DNA of 17,831 nt from XYA12-FULL-58-9 sp001798605 (GTDB taxonomy: Bacteria > Myxococcota > XYA12-FULL-58-9). Shown one piece after another: positions 1 to 6,430 of the stretch. The DNA lies in contig DAINMX010000125.1 of assembly GCA_036736205.1 (NCBI GenBank), positions 1-17,831 of the forward strand. The letters are read 5' to 3'. The notes below the pieces were generated by a model. The model searched no databases. It saw only the letters and a program-made list of their open reading frames with translations, and was not told the origin of the DNA. Numbering within the stretch: the first letter of the stretch is position 1; each line of letters begins with the position of its first letter. The translations under genes were made by a program, and so were the position numbers.

Positions 1-873
1 TCCATCCGCTGTTTCAGCCCCAGTCCGCTCTGAAGCGCATGCCTCGCAGCCGCTATCGCAGGCAGTGTCACAACAGACGCCATCCACGCAGAAACCACTG
101 GCGCATTGACTCGGCTCTCCACACACGACTCCATTGGCAGCGCCGGATACGCAACCACCCTCACCATTGCAGCTCGAGTCTTCACACTCGAGTTGGGGAT
201 CTGCGCCACCGGTTATGAGTCCGCAGACGCCGTCGTCGCCGGCTCCGACCAGCACTGCCGTGCAGGCGCGACAGAAGCCGTCACACCTCTCGCTGCAACA
301 GACGCGGTCGGTGCAAAAACCGCTCGCACACTCGAAATCCTCGACGCAGTCGATGCCCTGCTCTTTGTTGTAACAGGTGCGTTCGCCACTGCAGGCCTGC
401 TCACCACACTCGTTGCCAGGATCTTCACCTGGCGGAATGGGCGCACACATGCCAGAGACGACTCCGGTCCATACAAATGCACACGCCTCACAAGTGCCGG
501 CGCAGTTGCCATCACAACAAACGCCGTCTCTGCAGCTTCCCAAGATACAGGCGGCGTCAGAATCACAGGCGGCACCCTGTTCTAACATGCGTCGACAGGC
601 GCTGCTGGCATCGCAAAAAAACCCATCAACACATGGGTTTGCGTCATCACAGGCGGCCGAATACGCCTTACAGGCCTCGTTGATACATGCCTCAGCGGGA
701 TTGTTGCAGTCACTTGCTTTGTTGCACACCTGAAGACAGGCAAAATCGACACAAACGCTGCCGGGAGGACACGGAATGTCGTCAATCAGACTGCATTCGA
801 CGTCAGGGGGGCCAGCAAAACAACCAACAGTCATCAACAACGGCAGCGAAACCAGACAGGACGATGATCGCAT
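1..873 (-). CDS. Cys-rich secreted lipoprotein, 3' end beyond the window
   Basis: An open frame runs without a stop from ATG 873 to the left edge (291 codons), so the C-terminus lies outside the window. The ATG follows a good GGAGG site 7 nt upstream. The N-terminus (MRSSSCLVSLPLLMTVGC) looks like a lipoprotein signal with the lipidated Cys at residue 18; position -3 is Thr, so the lipobox is not canonical. The rest is very Cys-rich, with recurring modules of the form CxSGFCxDGVCCxxxC followed by GxCxAC, separated by short GxCxxI spacers. Such modules are common in surface or secreted proteins of Myxococcota and relatives. All conserved cysteines fall in this frame only, so overlapping plus-strand frames are shadows. 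It probably sits on the outer membrane or cell surface; the ligand is unknown. The next gene on this strand (stop at 1214) is upstream, across the assembly gap. Confidence 0.85.
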   Translation of the reverse strand, partial: MRSSSCLVSLPLLMTVGCFAGPPDVECSLIDDIPCPPGSVCVDFACLQVCNKASDCNNPAEACINEACKAYSAACDDANPCVDGFFCDASSACRRMLEQGAACDSDAACILGSCRDGVCCDGNCAGTCEACAFVWTGVVSGMCAPIPPGEDPGNECGEQACSGERTCYNKEQGIDCVEDFECASGFCTDRVCCSERCDGFCRACTAVLVGAGDDGVCGLITGGADPQLECEDSSCNGEGGCVSGAANGVVCGEPSQCASGFCVDGVCCDTACDSGCEACASERTGAETADG

Positions 874-1097
874 TCTTCCCTCCAACGGAAGCGGTAGCGT
901 CCAAGATGCAGAAACGACAAAGTTGCAGCCGGAACGTCCTATCCCAATTGCAATTGCCTTGCCAGACGGCACATCGCGATAGAACGGCAGTTTGCGCAGT
1001 GGAAACGACAAGACACCATTGTGGCACCCAGAATGGGACGCCTGTCTGTATCAGAATGGAACACTGGAATTGGGAGCCGCCGAACGGCGATCCTCAG

Positions 1098-1217
1098 GGA
1101 AAATTACNNNNNNNNNNNNNNNNNNNNNNNNNNNNNNNNNNNNNNNNNNNNNNNNNNNNNNNNNNNNNNNNNNNNNNNNNNNNNNNNNNNNNNNNNNNNN
1201 NNNNNNNGGAAAATTAC
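1098..1217. other. Assembly gap (100 N) with identical 10-bp ends
   Basis: Positions 1108-1207 are N. The ten bases before it (1098-1107) and the ten after it (1208-1217) are both GGAAAATTAC. This suggests two contigs that share an end and were joined by a default 100-N spacer, so the true gap may be zero or slightly negative. If the copies are merged, the distance between the two lipoprotein genes shrinks to about 230 bp and no reading frame changes, because the gene on the right stops at 1214 inside the shared ten bases. Any frame drawn through the Ns is meaningless. Confidence 0.8.
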
Positions 1218-1936
1218 TGCTTGGCCAATGCGACTGACTCGAGGGTCGTGTCTCGATCGCCCTCGACAAGCGCTGGATCATTGGCAAAGCCAATGTAAAG
1301 GTTCGTGCCATCGACATCGTAGATGCTGTAAATGGTGTTAGTGGCAGCGAGGGTGGGAAGGCCGAGGCCCATCGTTCTCCCCAAGACACTGCGGGTGTCG
1401 TCTACGACCCAAGTATCATACTCACCGAGTCCATCTGCTGCTGCAGCGAAGTCTTCACTGAAGATTGTGACGTCGTAAGTTGAGACCGTGTAGTCAATTT
1501 CATTGGCGGAGGCCAAACCCGCTGCCGGGCCGCCAGTGGTGTAGCCGCCAGTAAGAACCGCGGTCAAATGCCTGAGCGCACTGCATCCATTGTCTTGGTA
1601 TACATCATAAGTGAACGTATACGTGGACGCGGCATACACATGCGTCACCTTCATATAAAGGTCGTACGGAGCTGGTATGCACGGACTGACCCACGTCCCA
1701 ACAATGCTCTCTTGCGGGCCGAAGTCGCCGCCCACCGCGGTGTCGCCAGCCTGATGGGTGTCGCCAGCTTGGTTGGTATCGCCAGCTTGGTTGGTATCGC
1801 CAGCTTGCATGTTGTCACCCTGCTGTTGGTGGGTATCGCCGCCGGTAGGGATCACAACGCGGGGCGGAACGTCTTCGGAGCAGCCGAAGCCGAATGAGGC
1901 AACAACGAGCGAAGCAGCAATCAAATGCAATTTCAT
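1214..1936 (-). CDS. Lipoprotein with GDTNQA repeats and beta-rich domain
   Basis: 240 aa. It starts at ATG 1936, preceded by an AAGGAAGG ribosome site. A lipoprotein signal ends in GFGC with lipidated Cys19. Residues about 32-70 are a low-complexity linker of six-residue units (GDTHQA/GDTNQA), probably a flexible, exposed stalk. The remaining ~165 residues are Thr/Tyr/Asp-rich and look like a beta-barrel fold. They begin IVGTWVSPC and include a YQDNGC segment, a GGYTTGG segment and a SANEIDY segment. This pattern loosely resembles the APCDD1/lipocalin-like families (GTWxS..C, YxDxxC, GxY..G..A.E.D), but the link is by eye only and weak. There is no enzymatic motif. Probable location is the outer membrane or surface. 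The stop codon lies in the 10-bp sequence that borders the assembly gap. Confidence 0.85.
   Translation of the reverse strand: MKLHLIAASLVVASFGFGCSEDVPPRVVIPTGGDTHQQQGDNMQAGDTNQAGDTNQAGDTHQAGDTAVGGDFGPQESIVGTWVSPCIPAPYDLYMKVTHVYAASTYTFTYDVYQDNGCSALRHLTAVLTGGYTTGGPAAGLASANEIDYTVSTYDVTIFSEDFAAAADGLGEYDTWVVDDTRSVLGRTMGLGLPTLAATNTIYSIYDVDGTNLYIGFANDPALVEGDRDTTLESVALAKQ
1742..1813 (-). repeat. 18-bp tandem repeat, 4 copies, in lipoprotein stalk
   Basis: Four consecutive 18-bp units start at 1742, 1760, 1778 and 1796, close to GTCGCCAGCTTGGTTGGT on the plus strand. The two central copies differ only at their first base. The unit encodes GDTNQA-type hexapeptides, so copy-number change would keep the frame and alter stalk length. 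Confidence 0.85.
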
Positions 1937-2382
1937 GGTCTACCTTCCTTTCAGGACGGCCGACGTAACACAGAGAGACACGCGGGGGCAAGCGTTCTGG
2001 GCCGGAAAAGCCGGAAAAGAAAGGGAAACAACTAGGAGTTGTCTGATGAACAATTGGTACGTAATCAGCAACCGGCGGATCTTTCGGGCAAGAAACAAAG
2101 ACGCCAGCTCATCGGCTTCTCTGAGCTATGCAGTTGTCGACACGACCGTGTCGGCAACGCATCGTTCAATCTGTGCCAGTCGAGTGAAGTACTGGCGTCC
2201 CAAATCTGAGAGGCACCGAAGCCAGTTCGCGGCATGCGCAGGTCGACCCCTTTTGGGACCGAGATGCAGAGGTGGGCACCTTTGGTGCCCGCCGCGCAGC
2301 GAAAACCCAAATGGGGTCGAGCGGAGCAGCGCAAGCGAACTGGCGTGGGGAAGCGGTTGGTTCAGGGAGGGTGAGCGGGTTG
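1937..2382. other. 446-bp intergenic region, no supported gene
   Basis: No frame here has a ribosome site with protein-like composition. It holds the upstream region of the lipoprotein gene (left side), a small dyad ACAACT-AGG-AGTTGT around 2028-2042, and a large nested inverted repeat at 2199-2344 described separately. The right end is the 3' flank of the minus-strand gene that stops at 2383. Confidence 0.55.
2221..2344. repeat. Nested inverted repeat / large stem-loop
   Basis: Three concentric pairs of arms share one centre. The outer pair is GCCAGTTCGC (2221-2230) with GCGAACTGGC (2335-2344). The middle pair is 2244-2257 with 2306-2319, 14 bases with one mismatch. The inner pair is GGGCACC (2274-2280) with GGTGCCC (2284-2290) around a TTT loop, extendable to 10 pairs with one G-U. 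It lies 39 bp past the stop of the minus-strand gene ending at 2383. It has no T-tract, so it is not a classical intrinsic terminator. It could be a 3' processing or stability structure, a structured RNA, or a palindromic repeat family member. Confidence 0.6.
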
Positions 2383-3366
2383 TTAGCGGCCGGCGGCGGC
2401 GGCGGCGGCCGGCATTGGGACGGGGATGGCTGGGTGGGCCTGTTTCATGGAGGCAACCCGTAGCCGTGCGGCTTCGCAGAGACGGTCGGCTTCGATGTCG
2501 ATGTCCACCTCACCTTGGTCGGGTTGGGCCAGGAGGTCGGCGGCCGCGGCGGAGATCTCGGCGCTGAGGATGGCGAGGGCTCTGGCACCCTCGACCCCTG
2601 CCTCCGCCGCCTGCATGCTCATGGCTGCGACGACCGTGCCGTACTGAGCGAGTTTGTAGACGCCGACAAGTCCTGCTTCGGCTGCGGCGGCTGCCAAATG
2701 GCCAGCCATGGCGGCGGTGTGTCCAGCGACGAAGACGATGTTGGTACCTGCACCTAGGGCGTGCGTGACCGACTGAACGTATGCGTTCCAGGCGGCCTTC
2801 AGGGACTCCGGTACCTGCTCGGCTTGGTTCTTCGCGGCATTGAAGAGCTTGTCCGAGAGGCGCAGGGCACCTGGATCACCCTCGAGCTCGCGCACGGTGA
2901 CGGTATCGCGGTTGCCGAGGACTCGACTGCAGGCGTTGGCGATGGCTGCAAATCCCCGGGCGCAGTTTTTCGCCACCCAACGGCCAGCGGAGGTGAACCA
3001 CTCGGCCCCCGTCACCAGGCCGCCAGCGACGCCAATGCCGCCGGCCGCAACGGCATGGGCGCCAGCCTTGACGACCTGGCCGGTGCCCACCATCGCGAAA
3101 CCGAGGGAATCGACCGCGTTGATACTGGCACCAAGCACGTGGGCCACGGCGTCAGAGCCATGCTCCAAGGCGTCTTCGCCGTGCAAGCGGACTCGTTTGC
3201 CCGCACGTCCAGCCTCCTGCCGCAGCTCGCTGGCATATTTTCCCAACGACTTGCTCGCGCGATCGAAATTGCTCGGACAATTGTTGTTGTTGCTGTGGGT
3301 GGTACCGCTGCTGTTGTAGGTGGTGGTGCTGTTACTGCTGCTACTGTTGTTGCGAATGCCTTGCAT
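2383..3366 (-). CDS. Ala-rich helical protein with Asn/Ser/Thr-rich N-terminus
   Basis: 327 aa; no family recognised. It starts at ATG 3366, 7 nt after AGGAG. Residues 1-35 are almost entirely Asn, Ser, Thr and Gly and are encoded by AAC/AGC/ACC-type triplet runs. Residues about 36-75 are basic and acidic. From about 80 to 290 the protein is Ala/Gly/Val-rich with amphipathic or hydrophobic helices, suggesting membrane association. The last residues are a run of Ala encoded by GCC repeats. There is no Sec signal. An unstructured Ser/Asn/Thr-rich start followed by membrane-active helices is typical of type III secreted proteins, and a T3SS chaperone/substrate pair lies about 3 kb away; that link is inference. 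It probably forms an operon with the SCP2-like gene 137 bp upstream. Confidence 0.75.
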   Translation of the reverse strand: MQGIRNNSSSSNSTTTYNSSGTTHSNNNNCPSNFDRASKSLGKYASELRQEAGRAGKRVRLHGEDALEHGSDAVAHVLGASINAVDSLGFAMVGTGQVVKAGAHAVAAGGIGVAGGLVTGAEWFTSAGRWVAKNCARGFAAIANACSRVLGNRDTVTVRELEGDPGALRLSDKLFNAAKNQAEQVPESLKAAWNAYVQSVTHALGAGTNIVFVAGHTAAMAGHLAAAAAEAGLVGVYKLAQYGTVVAAMSMQAAEAGVEGARALAILSAEISAAAADLLAQPDQGEVDIDIEADRLCEAARLRVASMKQAHPAIPVPMPAAAAAAGR

Positions 3367-3503
3367 ACTGTTCTCCTCGGTTCATCCCATTGTTGGACCG
3401 TTGTAGTCGCTCTGTGCGCCAGCCGCACAGATTGCGTTATTTCAAATACCTTCGTGATCTCTTCCGTCGGGGAGCCATCTGTCCCGAGTTGCGACGGTTT
3501 GGC

Positions 3504-3866
3504 TCAACCGATGCTGCGTGTCTGCATCGTCGGATCGAGCAACACCGCGAGGGTGTTGAGCAACTCGATGTCCCCCACGAATCGAATGCGACCGCCGTGC
3601 ACCGCCGCAACAACATCGAGGTCGGCGGCCATCAGGGCGATGAAGTCGGCGCGGTCCATCTCGAGGTACAAGTCTGGTGAGGACGCACCGCCGCGACGAA
3701 TTCGCCGTTTGGTAGCATCGATGGTCCATTCGCCGCCCACGTCGCCAAACAAGCGAATGACCAGGACGCCCTCCCGCAGGTCGTCATTGGCGGCGCGCGC
3801 CAAATATCGCGGCACAATGGAATCAAAATACTTCTCCGGCGTGATCGGCATTGCTGCACAACTCAT
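3504..3866 (-). CDS. SCP2-like sterol/lipid-binding domain protein
   Basis: 120 aa. Although the frame is open further upstream, ATG 3866 is chosen because GGAGGA lies 4 nt before it and protein-like sequence begins there (MPITPEKYFDSIVPRYL). The fold pattern matches single-domain SCP2 proteins: an N-terminal helix, a strand VLVIRLFG, GEWTIDATKRRI, an SPDLYLEMDRADFIALM segment (D-x-x-D before a helix), and HGGRIRFVGDIELLNTLAVLL at the end, the usual G-x-[IL]-x-x-x-G-D motif followed by the C-terminal helix. Such domains bind hydrophobic ligands such as sterols or fatty acyls; the ligand here is unknown. There is no signal peptide, so it is probably cytoplasmic. The Ala-rich gene follows 137 bp downstream on the same strand, perhaps co-transcribed. 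Confidence 0.75.
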   Translation of the reverse strand: MSCAAMPITPEKYFDSIVPRYLARAANDDLREGVLVIRLFGDVGGEWTIDATKRRIRRGGASSPDLYLEMDRADFIALMAADLDVVAAVHGGRIRFVGDIELLNTLAVLLDPTMQTRSIG

Positions 3867-4312
3867 TCTATCCTCCAGGGTCTTGAATGTTTCGCGTCCG
3901 TCCGAATGCTCTGCCCCCATACGCGGAGCAATCTGCGTGCCACGGTCTGATCTGCGCCTGGGGACGGATCTGCAGCAAACGCCGTTGTGTGCTGTCACTC
4001 TGCGCGACAATGTGTGTCAGAAGAAAGCACCGATGCTCGCGTTCCTCCCAAACACCCAGCCACCAAGTTTGGCTTGGCGCGGCAGGAACCCAACTCAGAG
4101 TGGATGGCAACCGAAAGGCTCCGGGTGCAACCCGAGGGTTCCATAGCGTTGCCGTCAACGTCGATTCGGTCGCGTAACTAGTTGATCACAGGTGGATCAA
4201 CAGTGGCATGGATGCTGCTTAAGAGATTCGTTGTTGAGCCGGAACGGTAGAACGCACCCTTGTTAGGTAATCGTGCCGCTTTGTTAGCGCACGTAGAAGA
4301 ACGGAGTGAAAC
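3867..4312. other. Divergent intergenic region with a 7-bp dyad
   Basis: This 446-bp stretch separates two divergent genes and should contain both promoters. No coding frame is convincing. At 4181-4201 there is a perfect inverted repeat GTTGATC-(7 nt)-GATCAAC, 111 bp before the plus-strand ATG; it has the size and spacing of an operator. A small hairpin CGGGT-GCA-ACCCG lies near 4121-4135. No sigma-70 promoter is clear. The plus-strand gene has GGAG 6 nt before its ATG. Confidence 0.5.
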
Positions 4313-5140
4313 ATGAAGAGTATTCTTGTCACTGTCTATTCCTTTGCATTCCTATTCGGCTGTGGTGGCGAAATCGGTCTGCTTGAAAACGAGCAGTATT
4401 ATGAAGAGGGAAATTCAGCAGCGGAGGCTGCTGTTCTAATAGCGTGCAACAACACTTCTGCATGCCCCGCAGGCAGTGTTTGCATGAGCGGATTGTGTTC
4501 CGTTGTTTGCAACACAGACTCGGTGTGCCCCGCAGGCAGTGTGTGCATGGCCGGATTGTGTACCGATGTTTGCAACACCAACTCGGAGTGCCCCGCAGGC
4601 AGTGTGTGTATGGACGGATTGTGTACCGATGCGTGCAGCACCAACTCGGAGTGCCCCGCAGGCAGCGTGTGCATGAATCAATTGTGTACCGCTGTTTGTA
4701 GCACCAACTCGGAGTGCCCCGCAGGCAGTGTGTGCATGGACGGATTGTGCACCGATGCTTGCACCACCAACTCGGAGTGCCCCGCAGGCAGTGTGTGCAT
4801 GGCCGGATTGTGCACCGATGCTTGCACCACCAACTCGGACTGCCCCGCAGGCAGTGTGTGCATGAATAGTGTGTGTAATGACGATTTTTACGCGACAGCG
4901 TGGTTCGATCGCGACAACCCCAGCGGGGCGGGTGACTACGAAGGCTATCAGTCGGTGAGCCCCTCACCATGTCAACCGGGCTACTCGTACTTTCAAACAC
5001 AACGTGCTTGCGTCAGCGGCACGTGCTCGAACGACATCATCCACACCTATTCGACCGGTGGCATCTACTGCCTACAAGCTGAAAACAGCTACGGCTGCGG
5101 TGATTGGAAAGTTCAGTTCGTCTGCGTTGCGAATTACTGA
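4313..5140 (+). CDS. Repeat lipoprotein with C-terminal WxxW-like domain
   Basis: 275 aa. It starts at ATG 4313 after GGAG. The signal peptide ends in LFGC (Cys17), so it is a predicted lipoprotein. Residues 45-191 are seven 21-residue repeats of the type CxTNSxCPAGSVCMxGLCTD, four Cys each, probably a disulfide-locked rod. Residues 192-275 differ sharply: A-T-A-W-F-D-R-D-N-P-S-G-A-G-D-Y-E, then scattered cysteines, GGIYCLQAENSYGCGDWKV and a final QFVC. The order W..D-x-D-x-P-S-G-x-G-D-x-E ... G-x-x-C ... C-x-D-[YW]-x-V-x-[FL]-x-C matches the extracellular WxxW domain of vertebrate mucins and CILP; the first Trp is replaced here. Function in bacteria is unknown; surface adhesion is plausible. 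The very similar repeat DNA implies recent duplication. Confidence 0.85.
   Translation: MKSILVTVYSFAFLFGCGGEIGLLENEQYYEEGNSAAEAAVLIACNNTSACPAGSVCMSGLCSVVCNTDSVCPAGSVCMAGLCTDVCNTNSECPAGSVCMDGLCTDACSTNSECPAGSVCMNQLCTAVCSTNSECPAGSVCMDGLCTDACTTNSECPAGSVCMAGLCTDACTTNSDCPAGSVCMNSVCNDDFYATAWFDRDNPSGAGDYEGYQSVSPSPCQPGYSYFQTQRACVSGTCSNDIIHTYSTGGIYCLQAENSYGCGDWKVQFVCVANY
4445..4885 (+). repeat. 63-bp tandem repeat, 7 copies, coding
   Basis: Seven in-frame 63-bp units encode the Cys-rich 21-mers. The block TGCCCCGCAGGCAG recurs exactly every 63 bp, from 4463 to 4841. The first copy is the most divergent (CNNTSA) and the last begins to degenerate at its end. There are no unique spacers, so this is not a CRISPR array. 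Confidence 0.9.
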
Positions 5141-5143
5141 TCC

Positions 5144-5372
5144 CTTGATCCCTACTCATGTGGTCATGCCAGGCCGAGGGGGAACCGCTGTCGCCCATCG
5201 ATGGCGGAAGCGAATCGCCAATCTACCGGTGATCTTCGTTTCGGGATACCCGCAGGGCTTCCACCAGGAAAATCTCAATCTCAGCGGTCCCACGGAGTTT
5301 CTTCCCAAGCCCTTTTCCCCCGATGATTTACTCCGGCAGGTTGCGGCAATGACGACCGACCCCACCGAGTGA
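5144..5372 (+). pseudogene. Response-regulator receiver domain relic
   Basis: Directly after the lipoprotein stop, one frame reads like the second half of a CheY-like receiver domain: HVVMPGRGG (equivalent of DVVMPGMSG), NLPVIFVSGY (the Thr/Ser switch strand) and EFLPKPFSPDDLLRQV (the conserved Lys-Pro-Phe and last helix), ending at a stop at 5372. The N-terminal half is missing, and the phosphoacceptor Asp before VVMPG is His (CAT for GAT). There is no start or ribosome site of its own. The match to the C-terminal receiver of hybrid histidine kinases is good, so this is probably the remnant of a deleted sensor kinase gene. Confidence 0.7.
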
Positions 5373-5454
5373 ACCTCGAGTATCGGCAATGCGGCAGTGG
5401 TAATCACCGATCTGGCGAAACCACACAGAGTCAAACATGTACGTCGGCTGCTAA

Positions 5455-5471
5455 ATCACGTATACCGTGAT
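5455..5471. promoter_or_regulatory. Operator-like dyad ATCACG-N5-CGTGAT
   Basis: A perfect 6-bp inverted repeat with a 5-bp centre lies in an AT-rich intergenic region, 93 bp before the DUF2975-like gene. Its position suggests a transcription-factor site, perhaps for the Xre protein encoded two genes on; this is inference. Confidence 0.35.
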
Positions 5472-5499
5472 CGAATTAATGATAAACGATAAAAATGTC

Positions 5500-5530
5500 T
5501 TGATATTCATTTCAAACTATCCTATCTAAT
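5500..5530 (+). promoter_or_regulatory. Possible sigma-70 promoter for the DUF2975/Xre operon
   Basis: TTGATA (5500-5505) and TCTAAT (5525-5530) each match the consensus at five of six positions with a 19-bp spacer, slightly long. The region is clearly AT-rich compared with its surroundings. The ribosome site AGGAG lies just before ATG 5564. Confidence 0.3.
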
Positions 5531-5563
5531 GCCAGTGTCTAAAATCAATTTCAGGAGACTCAA

Positions 5564-6112
5564 ATGGCGACAAAGCAGAGTTTCAAGGCGCTGCAGTACT
5601 TTTTCACATTCATCTCATGGATCGGCGTAGCTGGGCTTTTCGGGACCCTCGTTTCCATGTTCGTACCGATGGTGGAGGTCGACAGTCGTCTGACCTATGC
5701 GGCGATCATGTTTTTCCTGTCGGGAATCCCTTCCCTGTTGATGTTCCTCACCTATCGACAGTTGTCCCATCTATTTAGACACTTGCGCAAGAACGTCGCA
5801 ATTGATGTTGACTTGATATGGATCCTTCGCCGTCTTGGCTGGCTCTTTCTGTTCAGTTTCGCCTCGGAATGTGTCCTCTATGTCACATTTCTACTAACCA
5901 AGACCTCATTTCACGACCTCTACCTATACTTGGAACTTACAAATACAGACACTCTCAAGTTAATCGAGTTGGTGTTCCCCACCTTGGGCTCTGGTGTCGG
6001 AGGTGTCATCCTTTTTTTCGCTCTCATGGGGCTCGCGCAGTTTTTTGGTCACCATTTGGCACTTCAGCAGAAGGTCAATACCCTCGAAAGCGAATCATCT
6101 CTAACCATTTGA
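5564..6112 (+). CDS. DUF2975-like four-helix membrane protein
   Basis: 182 aa, starting at ATG 5564 after AGGAG. Four hydrophobic helices are visible at about residues 11-34, 45-66, 88-113 and 140-165. A basic loop after helix 2 (YRQLSHLFRHLRKN) and RRLGW before helix 3 match the layout of DUF2975 proteins, in which the loop is followed by a short helix and another membrane hairpin. The last 17 residues are a polar tail (LQQKVNTLESESS). The molecular role of DUF2975 proteins is not known. The typical partner, a very short Cro/C1-type regulator, follows 15 bp downstream and supports the assignment. Confidence 0.75.
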   Translation: MATKQSFKALQYFFTFISWIGVAGLFGTLVSMFVPMVEVDSRLTYAAIMFFLSGIPSLLMFLTYRQLSHLFRHLRKNVAIDVDLIWILRRLGWLFLFSFASECVLYVTFLLTKTSFHDLYLYLELTNTDTLKLIELVFPTLGSGVGGVILFFALMGLAQFFGHHLALQQKVNTLESESSLTI

Positions 6113-6127
6113 TCTTGGAGTGTTTTG

Positions 6128-6370
6128 ATGACCATTCGAGTGAACTTGGACATGGTTCTGGTTCAGCGAAAGATGAAGCTGAAGGATTTGGCCGAGCAAG
6201 TTGGCGTCACCATCCAGAATCTGTCCATTCTGAAACAGGGAAAAGCCAAGGCCATCCGCTTTTCGACCTTGGATGCTCTTTGCAAGGCTCTGGGCTGCTC
6301 GCCGGGGGATATCTTGGAATATCGAGAACAAGAGGAAGAAAAAGCAAAGTTTCAACGCGGGGCGGAATAA
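6128..6370 (+). CDS. Small Xre/Cro-type HTH regulator (YozG-like)
   Basis: 80 aa. ATG 6128 is chosen over TTG 6125 because GGAG lies 7 nt before the ATG. Nearly the whole protein is one helix-turn-helix domain: VNLDMVLVQRKMKLKDLAEQ, VGVTIQNLSILKQGKAKAIR and FSTLDALCKALGCSPGDILEY. The NLSxLKxGKAKAIRFSTL and ALxCxPGDILEY blocks are hallmarks of the short HTH_26/YozG-type regulators that commonly pair with DUF2975 membrane proteins. The last 12 residues are charged. It probably regulates its own operon. Confidence 0.9.
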   Translation: MTIRVNLDMVLVQRKMKLKDLAEQVGVTIQNLSILKQGKAKAIRFSTLDALCKALGCSPGDILEYREQEEEKAKFQRGAE

Positions 6371-6430
6371 CTCAGAGGACTTCGGTTGTGCAGAATTGCC
6401 GAGGTGAGCATATGGTTGTATCTTGCAATA

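Noticed and set aside
687..1298. Open frames running through the N gap
   Set aside because: They depend on 100 unknown bases and are antisense to real lipoprotein genes.
3867..4010. N-terminal extension of the SCP2-like protein
   Set aside because: The frame is open, but sequence before ATG 3866 is Arg-rich and unlike the family, and the GGAGGA site is placed for ATG 3866.
2761..4146. Long plus-strand open frame of 461 codons
   Set aside because: It is antisense to the Ala-rich and SCP2-like genes, has an implausible composition, and crosses the region between them; the minus-strand genes have good ribosome sites.
4445..4885. Regular repeats that could suggest a CRISPR array
   Set aside because: The units are contiguous 63-bp coding repeats in frame with a lipoprotein; there are no unique spacers and no cas genes.
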